DNA of 64,000 nt, taken from contig JBMNRA010000001.1 of assembly GCA_050944415.1 (NCBI GenBank), positions 76,517 through 140,516 of the forward strand. Direction: 5' to 3'. A program made the position numbers and the translations under genes. Source of the DNA: Ruminococcus_G sp050944415. GTDB taxonomy: Bacteria > Bacillota > Clostridia > Lachnospirales > Lachnospiraceae. The notes below the pieces were generated by a model. The model ran no database searches. It saw only the letters and a list, made by a program, of their open reading frames with translations, and was not told where the DNA came from. Positions within the stretch are counted from its first letter, which is position 1. Each line of letters starts with the position of its first letter. Shown piece by piece: positions 1 to 8,524 of the stretch.

Positions 1-366
1 AGTATAAATCGTTGCCAGTCCGTTTACACCGATATCCAGCTGCTGTGCCGCCAGTCCTTCATTCATAGAGGATCCATTGTCAAATACAATATATTCCACA
101 TCTAATCCCGCATCCTCAAAATATCCCTGTTCACTGGCATAAATTACCGGATAACAGAAACTGCAGGGCTGCACTCCTACAGTCAGCGTTTCACCGCTCC
201 CTTTCAGCTCTCCGTCATCTGCCGTCTCCTCACTTGTCTCTTCCGTATTCTGGCTGGTGTCTTCCTGTGTGTCAGATTCGCCGGAGCCGCATCCCGCCAG
301 CATGGAAATTGCCATCACTGCTGACAAAGCAACTCCTGTTAATTTTTTCAAGGTCTTTTTCTTCAT
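1..366 (-). CDS. Substrate-binding lipoprotein (N-terminal part)
   Basis: This gene is cut by the left window edge; 122 codons of its N-terminus are present. It opens with a charged MKKKTLKK stretch, a hydrophobic segment and the lipobox LAGC, so it should be exported and lipid-anchored. A Ser/Thr/Glu-rich linker follows. The start of the mature domain (TVGVQPCSFCYPVIYASEQG, then a stretch ending FDNGSSMNEGLAAQQLDIGV) resembles the NMT1/TauA/SsuA type of ABC substrate-binding protein, which binds sulfonates, nitrate or thiamine precursors. The start is set by AGGAG seven bases upstream. A TATAAT-like -10 lies at 416-421. The ligand cannot be inferred from this fragment, and its transporter partners would lie left of the window. 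Confidence 0.8.
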   Translation of the reverse strand, partial: MKKKTLKKLTGVALSAVMAISMLAGCGSGESDTQEDTSQNTEETSEETADDGELKGSGETLTVGVQPCSFCYPVIYASEQGYFEDAGLDVEYIVFDNGSSMNEGLAAQQLDIGVNGLATIYT

Positions 367-503
367 ACACAACTCCTTTTCTTTTTATATACTGTTCTCG
401 ATTAACTATGGTTCTATTATAAATTTTCCAATGTTTTGTAACTATCAATATTTTGACCTGTTTTTTAGAATTTTTGACTTACTTTTTTATAATTTCAGGA
501 AAC

Positions 504-539
504 AAAAAAAGACTGCCGATTTTTTATCAACAGTCTTTT
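504..539 (-). terminator. Rho-independent terminator after the IolG-like gene
   Basis: Nine-base inverted repeat (aaaagactg at 507-515 with cagtctttt at 531-539). It is followed on the minus strand by a run of T, just past the stop of the oxidoreductase gene at 561. Confidence 0.8.
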
Positions 540-560
540 CCTGAATATTCCACTATTCTT

Positions 561-1574
561 TTATTTCAGATAAAATTCCGGCGTGCCCCCGGTAACAACT
601 TTTTCCGGCTGTCCGGAACTTTGGGATTTTACCAGAGCGTCCGCGGTAACTGAGGCTGTGTAGCCGTCCCATGCGGAAGAGCCGCCCGTTTCACCTTTGA
701 GCGCGTGGTCTACCCAATCCTGAATCTCAACATCGTAGGAATCAATGAAACGAAGAATCCAGTTATCCTCAATCTTGGTGGACACCTGGTTGTCATATCG
801 CACAGTTGGGAATGAAGGACATGGCAGATTGACTACGCCATTTTCACACACAACTTCACAGTTAATATCGTATCCGAAGCCGCAGTTGACGTTGACTTCC
901 AATACATTAATAATGCCGCCCTTCGTTTTCATGATCATAATCTGGGGATCTTTAAGGCCTTCATGGGCTTTTGAAGAGGATTTTGGCATAAGGCACTGCA
1001 CTTCTTCCCATTCATCGTTTACCAGCCACGGCAGCACATCGATCTCATGAATAGCAGTATCAGTAACAGCCATTGCTGTCGTATAATCCGGAGCAACTCC
1101 ATCCGCCCGGTGTGTGCACTTAATCACCATGGGAGCACCGAACTTTCCGGAATCCAGCAGTTCCTTTACCTGTTTGTACCCGCGGTCATAACGGCGCATA
1201 AATCCAACCTGCACCAGATGTTTCCCGGAAGCCATTTCCGCATCTACAATCTCCTTGCAGTCGGCTGCTGTGTTAGCCAGCGGTTTTTCCGTAAATACCG
1301 GTTTACCGGCCTGAATTGCAGCGATAACCGGATCTTTATGAAAAGCCCCCGGAGTAGTAACGACAACTGCATTAACATCCGGATCATTGATCGCTTCCCG
1401 AAAATCCGTATAAATCTTTACTCCACCTCCGGCAATCTCAGCGCCTTTTTTCGCGCCCTCCTCAAAAACATCACACACAGCAACAACCCGCGCATTGCGA
1501 ATGCGATTCTGAATACGTTCAATATGTTCCCGGCCAATCATACCGCAGCCGATGACAGCAACCTGTAAAGTCAT
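561..1574 (-). CDS. Gfo/Idh/MocA oxidoreductase, inositol 2-dehydrogenase-like
   Basis: Predicted NAD(P)-dependent oxidoreductase of 337 residues, the usual length of inositol 2-dehydrogenases (IolG). The Rossmann motif VIGCGMIGREH sits at the N-terminus. The family EKP motif (FTEKPLA) lies near residue 95 and carries the conserved catalytic-region lysine. A downstream DTAIHEIDVLPW segment matches the Asp/His substrate-site signature of IolG. The start is chosen because AAGGAG lies eight bases upstream; a longer frame would begin before this site. A promoter is visible at 1638-1665. The gene is convergent to nothing, lies downstream of the AraC regulator on the same strand, and faces a terminator. 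The neighbouring IolE-like gene suggests inositol or a related polyol or sugar, but the exact substrate is inference. Confidence 0.85.
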   Translation of the reverse strand: MTLQVAVIGCGMIGREHIERIQNRIRNARVVAVCDVFEEGAKKGAEIAGGGVKIYTDFREAINDPDVNAVVVTTPGAFHKDPVIAAIQAGKPVFTEKPLANTAADCKEIVDAEMASGKHLVQVGFMRRYDRGYKQVKELLDSGKFGAPMVIKCTHRADGVAPDYTTAMAVTDTAIHEIDVLPWLVNDEWEEVQCLMPKSSSKAHEGLKDPQIMIMKTKGGIINVLEVNVNCGFGYDINCEVVCENGVVNLPCPSFPTVRYDNQVSTKIEDNWILRFIDSYDVEIQDWVDHALKGETGGSSAWDGYTASVTADALVKSQSSGQPEKVVTGGTPEFYLK

Positions 1575-1637
1575 GGAATATCTCCTTTCTAATTTTGGCA
1601 ATATTTATTTGCGTGCACGTGAACACTTTATGCTTTG

Positions 1638-1691
1638 ATTATATCATTCTGCCTGGAGATTGCAAGCAAAAAGTACACAGCCGCGTACTTT
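1638..1691 (-). promoter_or_regulatory. Promoter of the IolG-like gene with an upstream inverted repeat
   Basis: On the minus strand, TTGCAA (1660-1665) and TATAAT (1638-1643) are spaced 16 bases apart. Directly upstream of the -35 box is an inverted repeat, aaagtac...gtacttt (1670-1691), a plausible operator, perhaps for the adjacent AraC regulator. Confidence 0.6.
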
Positions 1692-1743
1692 CATCAAAAT
1701 TGCCAAGATTCTTTTCATTTTATTATGGAATATTGCCACTAAT

Positions 1744-2613
1744 TTACACGGGATACTTCCGGAACCGTCCCGGCGAAATACCCACATGCTTCTGAAAGCT
1801 GTGAATAAAATTTTCTTCACTGTTGTAGCCTACGTCAAAAGCGATCTCTCCCACGGACTTCCGGGTTGAAGTCAGCAAATGTTTGGCCCAGTCTATGCGG
1901 CGCATTACGATATATTCATAAGGAGAATATCCTGTCCTCGCTTTAAACTCTCTGGAAAAATGGGAGGGACTTAAACCGACAGCTTCTCCCACCTGCTGTA
2001 CAGACAGGGGTTCAAACAGATGAAGGTGCATATACTGTATCGCCTGTCCGATACGGTCGCCATCGTCATAAGCCGGGCCGGGCTCATCCAACAGCAGAAG
2101 GCAGAGCAAACGATGAATAAGCTGTGAACATGCGGCTTCACTGATACGCTCATTCAGTGTACATCCGCTTAAAAGCTCTTCCGCCAGTTTTTTAATCTCC
2201 TCAAACGCCAGCGGTGTAAATACATGTTTTCCTCCCCTTGCCTGCAAAATGCGCCTGTAAAAAGTGCGCGCATTTAATCCGTTAAACAAAAGCCAGGTAA
2301 ACTCCAGTCCGTCCCTTCCCTGATACCGATAGGGCTCGTGACAGTCGAATATCACAGTCTGGCCCGCAGCAGCCACAGCAGATACGCCTCCAAGTTCGAT
2401 CTCCATTGCTCCCGCCTGAATCAGAAACAGCATGATATTTTTATTGTGATCGTCCTGAAGAGCTATCTCGGAAGTATGGCTGAAAGCATACAGGCTGCTG
2501 CAAAAGTAGTGGCCGCAGCGTGTCAGGTAATAAAACAGTTCCCGCGCCAGTGAAGATGGGGTGAAAAAGTATCGTTCCGAAGTCTGATATACCCCTTTTT
2601 CCGGAATCAGCAT
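1744..2613 (-). CDS. AraC-family transcriptional regulator
   Basis: 289-residue regulator. The N-terminal half looks like a cupin-type sensing domain (the stretch AVAAAGQTVIFDCHEPYRYQ resembles the AraC arm/cupin sheet). The last 100 residues are two helix-turn-helix motifs: LSVQQVGEAVGLSPSHFSRE and the second motif around VGEIAFDVGYNSEENFIHSF. The start is set by AGGAGG nine bases upstream; an upstream in-frame ATG lacks such a site. It lies between the IolG-like gene (same strand) and the divergent IolE-like gene, so it probably controls one or both in response to a sugar or polyol. The ligand is unknown. Confidence 0.88.
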   Translation of the reverse strand: MLIPEKGVYQTSERYFFTPSSLARELFYYLTRCGHYFCSSLYAFSHTSEIALQDDHNKNIMLFLIQAGAMEIELGGVSAVAAAGQTVIFDCHEPYRYQGRDGLEFTWLLFNGLNARTFYRRILQARGGKHVFTPLAFEEIKKLAEELLSGCTLNERISEAACSQLIHRLLCLLLLDEPGPAYDDGDRIGQAIQYMHLHLFEPLSVQQVGEAVGLSPSHFSREFKARTGYSPYEYIVMRRIDWAKHLLTSTRKSVGEIAFDVGYNSEENFIHSFQKHVGISPGRFRKYPV

Positions 2614-2710
2614 ACCATTCTCCCTCCTTTTTTCTTTCATGGTAACAAATCCCCACAGAAGACGCAACCAAAAACAGCAGGATTTCGCAGTTTTCAGGTT
2701 TAAAGTATCA

Positions 2711-2739
2711 TTGGCAGTATCGAGAAAATGCAGTATAAT
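2711..2739 (+). promoter_or_regulatory. Sigma-70 type promoter of the IolE-like gene
   Basis: TTGGCA (2711-2716) and TATAAT (2734-2739) are spaced 17 bases apart, 57 bases before the start codon of the sugar isomerase-like gene. Confidence 0.7.
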
Positions 2740-2796
2740 GGTATCAACGAAGGGAATACATCCCAGTCAGATTATTCTAAACAGGAGGTAAAATAT

Positions 2797-3711
2797 ATGA
2801 AAATTGCATTTGACGTTGACGTGCTCGCCAAGCAGATGTCCATCAGCGACTACGTACATAAAGTAGCCGACTGGGGCTATAAGTATATCGAGCAGTCTCC
2901 CCATCCCCGCATTAACCCCTTTTATAAACATCCTCTGTTTTCCGAGGAATGTCAGGCAGAGTACAAACAGGCCCTCAAAGAGACCGGTGTGGAAATCTCA
3001 TCTTTCATCGTAGTTTATCGCTGGTCCGGCCCCACAGAGGAGCAGCGCCAGCATGCAGTTGCCAACTGGAAACGGATCATAGAGATCGCGGTTGATATGG
3101 GCGTACCGGTTATTAATACCGAATTCTCCGGCGATCCCAATCAGCAGGAAATCTGCAACGGTATGTTTTACAAATCCATGGAGGAACTGTTGCCGATTAT
3201 TGAACGCGAAGGTCTGCGTGTTGAACTGCAGTCCCATCCTTATGACTTCGTAGAACTCAACGATGAAGCCTGCGACATTGTCAAATCTTTCCGTTCCAAA
3301 AATCTGGGCTATGTTTATTCCGCATCCCACGGCTTTTTCTACGATCAGGGCAAAGGAGACGTACGCCACATGCTCAGATATGCTGGCAATGATCTGACCC
3401 ACGTACTGCTGGCAGATACCTGGAATCAGACCAAAGACTGCCGCTATATTCTTAATCCGCCATGGCTCAACAGCCGGGGCCGCGCAGACGTTACCATCCA
3501 CCAGCATACTGCCATGGGTGAAGGCGAAGTCGATTTCGATGGCATCTTTGAAACCCTTCGGGAGATGGATTTTGCCAACAAGCAGCTGAAACCTGATGCG
3601 CCAAAGGTTGGCGGCGATAATATTATCTGCGTATCCTACTTTGGATTCCCTGAGAAAATGGATCAGCAGGCGCCGGAAGCTCTGGAACGCATAAAGAAAG
3701 AACTTCTGTAA
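2797..3711 (+). CDS. Sugar phosphate isomerase/epimerase (IolE-like TIM barrel)
   Basis: 304-residue protein of the xylose isomerase-like TIM-barrel superfamily, which includes inosose dehydratase IolE and many sugar epimerases. Supporting segments are the N-terminal MKIAFDVDVLAKQMSISDYV, metal-ligand-type acidic strand ends (VINTEFSGDP, LRVELQSHPYD, LGYVYSASHGFF) and the late GEGEVDFDGIFETLREM motif typical of this family. The start codon follows AGGAGG by six to seven bases; an earlier in-frame ATG lacks a site. It is transcribed alone from its own promoter, divergent from the AraC gene, and ends at a strong terminator. The reaction is probably isomerisation or dehydration of a sugar or cyclitol; the exact substrate is not determined. 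Confidence 0.82.
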   Translation: MKIAFDVDVLAKQMSISDYVHKVADWGYKYIEQSPHPRINPFYKHPLFSEECQAEYKQALKETGVEISSFIVVYRWSGPTEEQRQHAVANWKRIIEIAVDMGVPVINTEFSGDPNQQEICNGMFYKSMEELLPIIEREGLRVELQSHPYDFVELNDEACDIVKSFRSKNLGYVYSASHGFFYDQGKGDVRHMLRYAGNDLTHVLLADTWNQTKDCRYILNPPWLNSRGRADVTIHQHTAMGEGEVDFDGIFETLREMDFANKQLKPDAPKVGGDNIICVSYFGFPEKMDQQAPEALERIKKELL

Positions 3712-3729
3712 AACGATGATTTTTAACAG

Positions 3730-3771
3730 CAGTGCCGGAATACTGCAGAGTATTCCAGGCACTGTATTTTT
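3730..3771 (+). terminator. Rho-independent terminator after the IolE-like gene
   Basis: Long hairpin (cagtgcc-ggaatact, loop gcag, agtattcc-a-ggcactg) followed by TATTTTTG, 18 bases past the stop codon. Confidence 0.9.
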
Positions 3772-3789
3772 GTCAGAAAGAAAAATATT

Positions 3790-6450
3790 TTACAGCAGTT
3801 CCCCATACCGGCGGATATACACTTTTTTTACCGCAGTTACAAGAACCATGTATCCCAGCACGATTACCGCCAGACAAAGGAAAAATGCCGGCGGAAGGGC
3901 TGTAAGCTCCAGCGCCGTACCTAATGGAGTAAAGGGAATCAGGGTAACAATGCCAATTCCCATAAAGGACAGCAGTGTAACGGAAGCCGATGCGTGGCTC
4001 TGTATAAATGGTATTTTCGCCGTACGGATCATATGAATGACCAGTGTCTGGCTCCACATGGATTCCACAAACCATCCGGTCTGAAACAGTGCAATATACA
4101 GATCCTGTATCTGCGGGTCTGTGATCTGTAAAAATGTCTGACCGCCCACGGCTCCGGGACAGATCACAAAGTACATGAGAAGATAGGTCATAATATCAAA
4201 GATTGAACTGATCGGCCCGATCCACAGCATAAACCGGCTGATACCCGAAGCATCCCAGCGGCGCGGCACTGTAAGATAGCAGGCATCTACATTATCCCAG
4301 GAAATTGCCGTGCAGGAGATGTCATAAATCAGATTCAGCAGAATCAGATGCAGCGATGCCATAGGCAGAAAAGGAAGAAAAGCGCTCGCCGCCAGTACGG
4401 AAAGCATATTTCCAAAATTGGAAGATGCCGTCATCTTAATATATTTGATCATATTGGCATAGGTTTTTCTTCCTTCCACCACTCCCTGTTTCAGTACAGT
4501 CAGATCTTTTTCCAGCAGCACAACAGCTGCGGATTCTTTGGCAATATCCACTGCCGTATCAACGGAAATTCCCACATCAGAAGCTTTCATGGCGGCCGCG
4601 TCATTGATGCCGTCTCCCATATATCCCACGCTGTGTCCATTTTCTCTCAGCACACGGACAATGCGTGCCTTCTGCAGCGGCGACAGCTTGGCAAACACCG
4701 TCACCTGCTCCGCCGTCTCAGCCAGCTTATCATCACTGATGTTATCCAGCTGGTCACCCAGGAGAATTCTGTCCACATTAAGACCTACCTGACGGCAGAT
4801 GGCGCAGGTAACCTTTTCATTGTCGCCGGTAAGAACTTTAATGGCAACTCCATACTTTTTCAGCGCTTCAACTGCAGCTTTCGCGGTTTCCTTCGGCGGG
4901 TCCAGAAAAGCAAGGAATCCAATCAGCACCATATCTTTCTCATCTCCGGCCGAGAACTGCCCTACCGGAGACGGATTGGTCTTCTGAGCTACTGCAATGA
5001 CGCGCATGCCCCGTTTATTCAGTTCATCAGATTTTGCGAGAACCTGCCTGCGCACCTTATCCTCAAGCGGCCGGATCTCTCCGCCGCATTCTGCACAGGA
5101 ACAGCATTTCAGCATTTCTTCCACGGCGCCTTTGGTAACCATCTGAGTCTTTCCTTCCGCGTCTTCCACAACCACGCTCATTCTGCGGCGTTCAAAGTCA
5201 AAGGGAACCTCATCCACCTTTTTGTATTTCTGAATCAATTCTTCGGACCCCAACTCTTCCTGTCTGGCAATTACGGCTACATCGATCAGATTTTTAAGTC
5301 CTGTCTGAAAGTAACTATTTAAAAATGCATGACGCAGAACTCTGTTATCTTCTTTCCCATCCACATTCAAATGATATTCCAGCACCACCTTATCCTGCGT
5401 AAGAGTTCCTGTTTTATCCGTACAGAGAATATCAATGGAGCCCAGATTCTGAATGGCATTCAGATCTTTGATAATGACTTTTTCTCTGCCCATGGCCATC
5501 GCTCCCTTGGCCAGTGATGTGGTAACAATCATAGGCAGCATCTCCGGAGTCAGTCCCACAGCCACTGAAATAGCAAAAAGCACCGCCTGCATCCAGTCTC
5601 CCTTTGTAAACCCGTTGATAAACAAAACCACCGGCACCATGATCAGCATGAAACGGATCAGCACCCATGAAACAGCATTGACGCCCTTTTCAAATGTGGT
5701 TTTCGGCGGCTTTTCATTGAGAGTTCTGGCTGTCTCACCCAGCATGGTATCATTTCCCACCGCGATCACAATGGCTCTCGCGCTGCCGCTGATCACATTG
5801 CTTCCCATAAACGCCAGATTTTCCGTTTCCGTCAGAGCTTTCTTACGGCTGACAATCCCGCCGCATTTTTCCACCGGCTCACTTTCTCCGGTCAGAGATG
5901 ACTGGCTGATAAACAGATCCTTCGCTTCCAGTATTCTCACATCCGCCGGTATCATATCTCCGGCAGACAGATATACCATGTCGCCTGCCACGATTTCTTC
6001 CATAAGAATTTCCGATTTATCACCTTCCCGCAGGACGCATGCTGTTGTGCGGATCATACTGTTTAATTTATCCGCCGCATTTCCGCTGCGGGTCTCCTGT
6101 ACAAAACGCAGAATACCGGAAATCATCACCAGAACCGTTATAATAATCACTGTGGCATAATTTTTGTCGCCTGGGGCCGCCATCAGAATATCCGTAAAAA
6201 CAGAAATAACCGCCAGCGCCAGCAAAACAACGGTAAATGGATTGATAAAGGCGGCAAAAAGTCTCTGGATAACGGGATTTTTTCTGCCGTAGGTGAGAAT
6301 ATTCCCGCCATATTCAACTCTTAACTTTTCTGCCGTTTCCTCTGTCAGACCTTCTTTTCCTGTTCCATATTTCTTTACTAATTCTTTTTCCTCATGAGCA
6401 GACGCCCAGTACAGTCTTTCTACTGCTTTTTTATTTGTATTTTTCATCAT
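3790..6450 (-). CDS. mgtA: Magnesium-translocating P-type ATPase
   Basis: 886-residue P3B-type ATPase that imports Mg2+ across the cytoplasmic membrane. The N-terminal cation-ATPase domain is followed by paired membrane helices near residues 65-110. The actuator motif LTGES lies at about residue 186, the phosphorylation motif DKTGTLT at about residue 345, and the hinge MGDGINDAAA follows later. The TPEMLPM helix before the P-domain is characteristic of MgtA/MgtB, as opposed to the Ca2+ or heavy-metal pumps. The start follows GGAGGT by six bases; a TTG upstream in frame is less likely. The assignment to Mg2+ is reinforced by the M-box in the leader. The gene is monocistronic. Confidence 0.93.
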   Translation of the reverse strand: MMKNTNKKAVERLYWASAHEEKELVKKYGTGKEGLTEETAEKLRVEYGGNILTYGRKNPVIQRLFAAFINPFTVVLLALAVISVFTDILMAAPGDKNYATVIIITVLVMISGILRFVQETRSGNAADKLNSMIRTTACVLREGDKSEILMEEIVAGDMVYLSAGDMIPADVRILEAKDLFISQSSLTGESEPVEKCGGIVSRKKALTETENLAFMGSNVISGSARAIVIAVGNDTMLGETARTLNEKPPKTTFEKGVNAVSWVLIRFMLIMVPVVLFINGFTKGDWMQAVLFAISVAVGLTPEMLPMIVTTSLAKGAMAMGREKVIIKDLNAIQNLGSIDILCTDKTGTLTQDKVVLEYHLNVDGKEDNRVLRHAFLNSYFQTGLKNLIDVAVIARQEELGSEELIQKYKKVDEVPFDFERRRMSVVVEDAEGKTQMVTKGAVEEMLKCCSCAECGGEIRPLEDKVRRQVLAKSDELNKRGMRVIAVAQKTNPSPVGQFSAGDEKDMVLIGFLAFLDPPKETAKAAVEALKKYGVAIKVLTGDNEKVTCAICRQVGLNVDRILLGDQLDNISDDKLAETAEQVTVFAKLSPLQKARIVRVLRENGHSVGYMGDGINDAAAMKASDVGISVDTAVDIAKESAAVVLLEKDLTVLKQGVVEGRKTYANMIKYIKMTASSNFGNMLSVLAASAFLPFLPMASLHLILLNLIYDISCTAISWDNVDACYLTVPRRWDASGISRFMLWIGPISSIFDIMTYLLMYFVICPGAVGGQTFLQITDPQIQDLYIALFQTGWFVESMWSQTLVIHMIRTAKIPFIQSHASASVTLLSFMGIGIVTLIPFTPLGTALELTALPPAFFLCLAVIVLGYMVLVTAVKKVYIRRYGELL

Positions 6451-6544
6451 TTCCGTACCTCCCAAATTAAAGACTCAGCTAACAGTTGCCAGGAAAAGGT
6501 ACAGTGTACATTTTTCACACCCTTGTTTCCTTATTTTAGGGCGC

Positions 6545-6588
6545 AAAAAAGCCACCGTCCTGCAAATACTTCTTTACAAAACGATGGC
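6545..6588 (-). terminator. Leader terminator close to mgtA, with competing antiterminator arm
   Basis: On the minus strand GCCATCGU (6581-6588) pairs with ACGGUGGC (6551-6558), one G-U pair, and is followed by six T (6545-6550): an intrinsic terminator about 95 bases before the mgtA start. The same CCATCGTTT (6579-6587) is perfectly complementary to AAACGATGG encoded at 6646-6654. An upstream pairing would therefore disrupt the terminator. Confidence 0.6.
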
Positions 6589-6612
6589 CTCATAAATCAT
6601 ACGAGATAAACG

Positions 6613-6687
6613 TTACAGGCAGACGCACCCGCAGCGTATAAACAACCATCGTTTCGTCATTTTCTCACAACTTCGCCCATGTTCCAC
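6613..6687 (-). CDS. Possible leader peptide in the mgtA 5' region
   Basis: A 24-codon frame starts at GTG, seven bases after an AAGGAAGGTG-type site, and ends in TAA. The peptide is basic and cysteine-rich at its end (RWLFIRCGCVCL). Its codons cover the AAACGATGG arm (6646-6654) that would form the antiterminator, so translation could expose the terminator. An alternative nine-codon frame (ATG at 6694, stop at 6665) uses the same site. Known mgtA leaders in enterobacteria also use short peptides, but this sequence is not similar to those. Coding is inferred only from position and site. Confidence 0.35.
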   Translation of the reverse strand: MEHGRSCEKMTKRWLFIRCGCVCL

Positions 6688-6720
6688 GGTGCATCACCTT
6701 CCTTTTTTGTTTTCCTTTAA

Positions 6721-6754
6721 CGAAAAAATCCCGTATGTCCGGAGAACATACGGG
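6721..6754 (-). terminator. M-box expression-platform terminator
   Basis: On the minus strand CCCGTATGT pairs with ACATACGGG across a seven-base loop and is followed by ATTTTTTCG. It begins about 25 bases after the 3' end of the M-box. Confidence 0.85.
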
Positions 6755-6769
6755 AAATCATACCACTTC

Positions 6770-6935
6770 TTGTACATTCGTTTGAGCTTTAACTCTGGAG
6801 GGCGGTGAAACTGTATTATGATACACCTTACGTACGATGTACCCTGTTCAAACCAGCTCATAGTGTCTCCACTATTTCGCGGCAACAGTCCATATCCCTG
6901 CAGGAGCCTTACCTACCGAACATCGTAACCGTATC
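6770..6935 (-). promoter_or_regulatory. M-box (ykoK) magnesium riboswitch
   Basis: The minus strand carries the hallmarks of the M-box: a 5' block GGTAGGTAAGGCTCCTGCAG, then GGATATGGACTGTTGCCG and CGAAATAGTGGAGACAC, and a 3' block GTTAAAGCTCAAACGA. These line up by eye with the Bacillus mgtE M-box blocks (AGGTGAGGCTCCT, CTGCTGCCCAGAAATGTC, GCTAAAGCTCTACGA). Mg2+ binding is expected to allow the terminator at 6721-6754 to form, shutting off mgtA when magnesium is ample. Confidence 0.85.
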
Positions 6936-6970
6936 ACAGTTTTTTTTCTTTGTCAACCCGAAAAAAATTT

Positions 6971-8407
6971 TCACGAACGCTTTTTTGCATTCCGCATGTA
7001 AGAACGCAGTCCCATCACCCCGCACAATACTGCTACAATTCCAAAAATAATCAGAATAATCATGATCACATTCCACGGCGTATGAATAAAATCCCAGACA
7101 GAAAAATCAAAGGGAATCCGCAGCAGATACGGATTGTCAAATTCCCCGTACTTCACCGACAGAATCTGATCCAAAATCCAGGGAGCCATCCAAAGCCACA
7201 CCCCTGACCATGCCGATGATACAGAAGCTTTCAGCCATCCGTTTACCGGCAGGTACCGCACCGCCCCCATAATTCCCCAGGGAAGCGTCAGACATAAAAG
7301 AGCGACGGGCAAACTTATCGTCCAGAAATTATTCATTCCATTGCTCACTCCGTCAATCAACAGAATCAACAGCAGCAGAATGGTCTCCAGCGCAAAATAG
7401 ATCAGCGCCTTATGCCGGTACAGCGGAAGACCACGCAGCATCTGACGCAGGATAACCGGCAGGAAGAAGAGCCCCAGACCAAAGAGCACTCCAGCCGCGG
7501 CAGGCAGGAACCAGCGTCCGCCTCCATGGATACAGCTTACCAGCAGCAGAACCAGCAGCAGTCCCGTTTCTGTCAGCAGATAGACGGACAATTTTCTCTC
7601 CGCCGCCCACTGCGGCCAGGGAAACTGCCACAATAATACAGGCAGAAAAAACAAACTCAGACCGAATATGGTTCCAGCCGCAGCAACCGGAAACCAGTCG
7701 CCTCCGGTATACAAACATCCCACCAACAACAAAATCAGCAGCAGTCCCGTCACTGTCAGCAAATATACCGATACTTTCCGGTCCGCCATATAAGGCGGCA
7801 GTGGAAGCAGCGGAAGCAAAAAAGGCAGAAACACAAGAACTGTTCCAAAAAGCACCGCCGTCCCTGCCAGAAGGAACCAGTCGCCCCCGCTGTAAATACA
7901 GCAGACAAGCAGCAGAAATTCCAGAGAACACAGAAAAGTTCCAAAAGACAGCGGAAGCTTGTAATTCTCTGTTCTGGCATCCAGCGCCGCCAGTGCCGGC
8001 ACAAGAGTCAGGGAGGCAATCATCATAACACTCCCCATTACAATAAAGAACCAGTCCAGTCTGTGCTGCGCGGCCAGATTTCCAATTCCGCATCCAATAA
8101 GAATAAGACCATAAATAATGTACTGGGACAAACGGTAATTCCGGGTCAGCTTCCTATATTTCTCGGCAAGTTTCTCCGATACTCTGCGGCTGGTATCCTC
8201 ACTTCCGCTCAACAGTTCATGCTCTGTAACATTAAGAACACTGCAGATATTCTGCACCAGTGTGATGTCCGGATAACTCAGCCCCCTCTCCCATTTGCTG
8301 ACAGCAGATTCTGTTACGAAAAGCTTCTGTGCCAGCTCCTTCTGTGTCATCCCCAGCTCCCCGCGGCGCTGAAGTATGTATGCGCCAAAGGTTTTCTTAT
8401 TTTCCAT
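6971..8407 (-). CDS. XRE-type HTH protein with a repeated membrane domain
   Basis: 478-residue protein. Residues about 5-60 form a Cro/CI-type helix-turn-helix (LGMTQKELAQKLFVTESAVS, WERGLSYPDI), so it should bind DNA. The rest is hydrophobic. Three to four tandem copies of a two-helix unit of about 60 residues occur around residues 170-370, each with a CxYxGGxWF-like turn (CCIYSGGDWF, CLYTGGDWF, CIHGGGRWF), and more helices follow. It is probably a membrane-tethered regulator, a common layout in Clostridia. The start is set by AAGGAG nine bases upstream. No partner gene is adjacent on the same strand; mgtA lies downstream behind its own leader. Function is unknown. Confidence 0.8.
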   Translation of the reverse strand: MENKKTFGAYILQRRGELGMTQKELAQKLFVTESAVSKWERGLSYPDITLVQNICSVLNVTEHELLSGSEDTSRRVSEKLAEKYRKLTRNYRLSQYIIYGLILIGCGIGNLAAQHRLDWFFIVMGSVMMIASLTLVPALAALDARTENYKLPLSFGTFLCSLEFLLLVCCIYSGGDWFLLAGTAVLFGTVLVFLPFLLPLLPLPPYMADRKVSVYLLTVTGLLLILLLVGCLYTGGDWFPVAAAGTIFGLSLFFLPVLLWQFPWPQWAAERKLSVYLLTETGLLLVLLLVSCIHGGGRWFLPAAAGVLFGLGLFFLPVILRQMLRGLPLYRHKALIYFALETILLLLILLIDGVSNGMNNFWTISLPVALLCLTLPWGIMGAVRYLPVNGWLKASVSSAWSGVWLWMAPWILDQILSVKYGEFDNPYLLRIPFDFSVWDFIHTPWNVIMIILIIFGIVAVLCGVMGLRSYMRNAKKRS

Positions 8408-8524
8408 ACTGATCAACTCCTTTTTCCGTCTTTACGTAAAGGATAGAAAGACAGTTAAAAAAAGTCAATCATTTACGGCAAAATCTCCGCTCGACTGTCA
8501 GGAAAGTCCCGTAATTTGGGGCTT

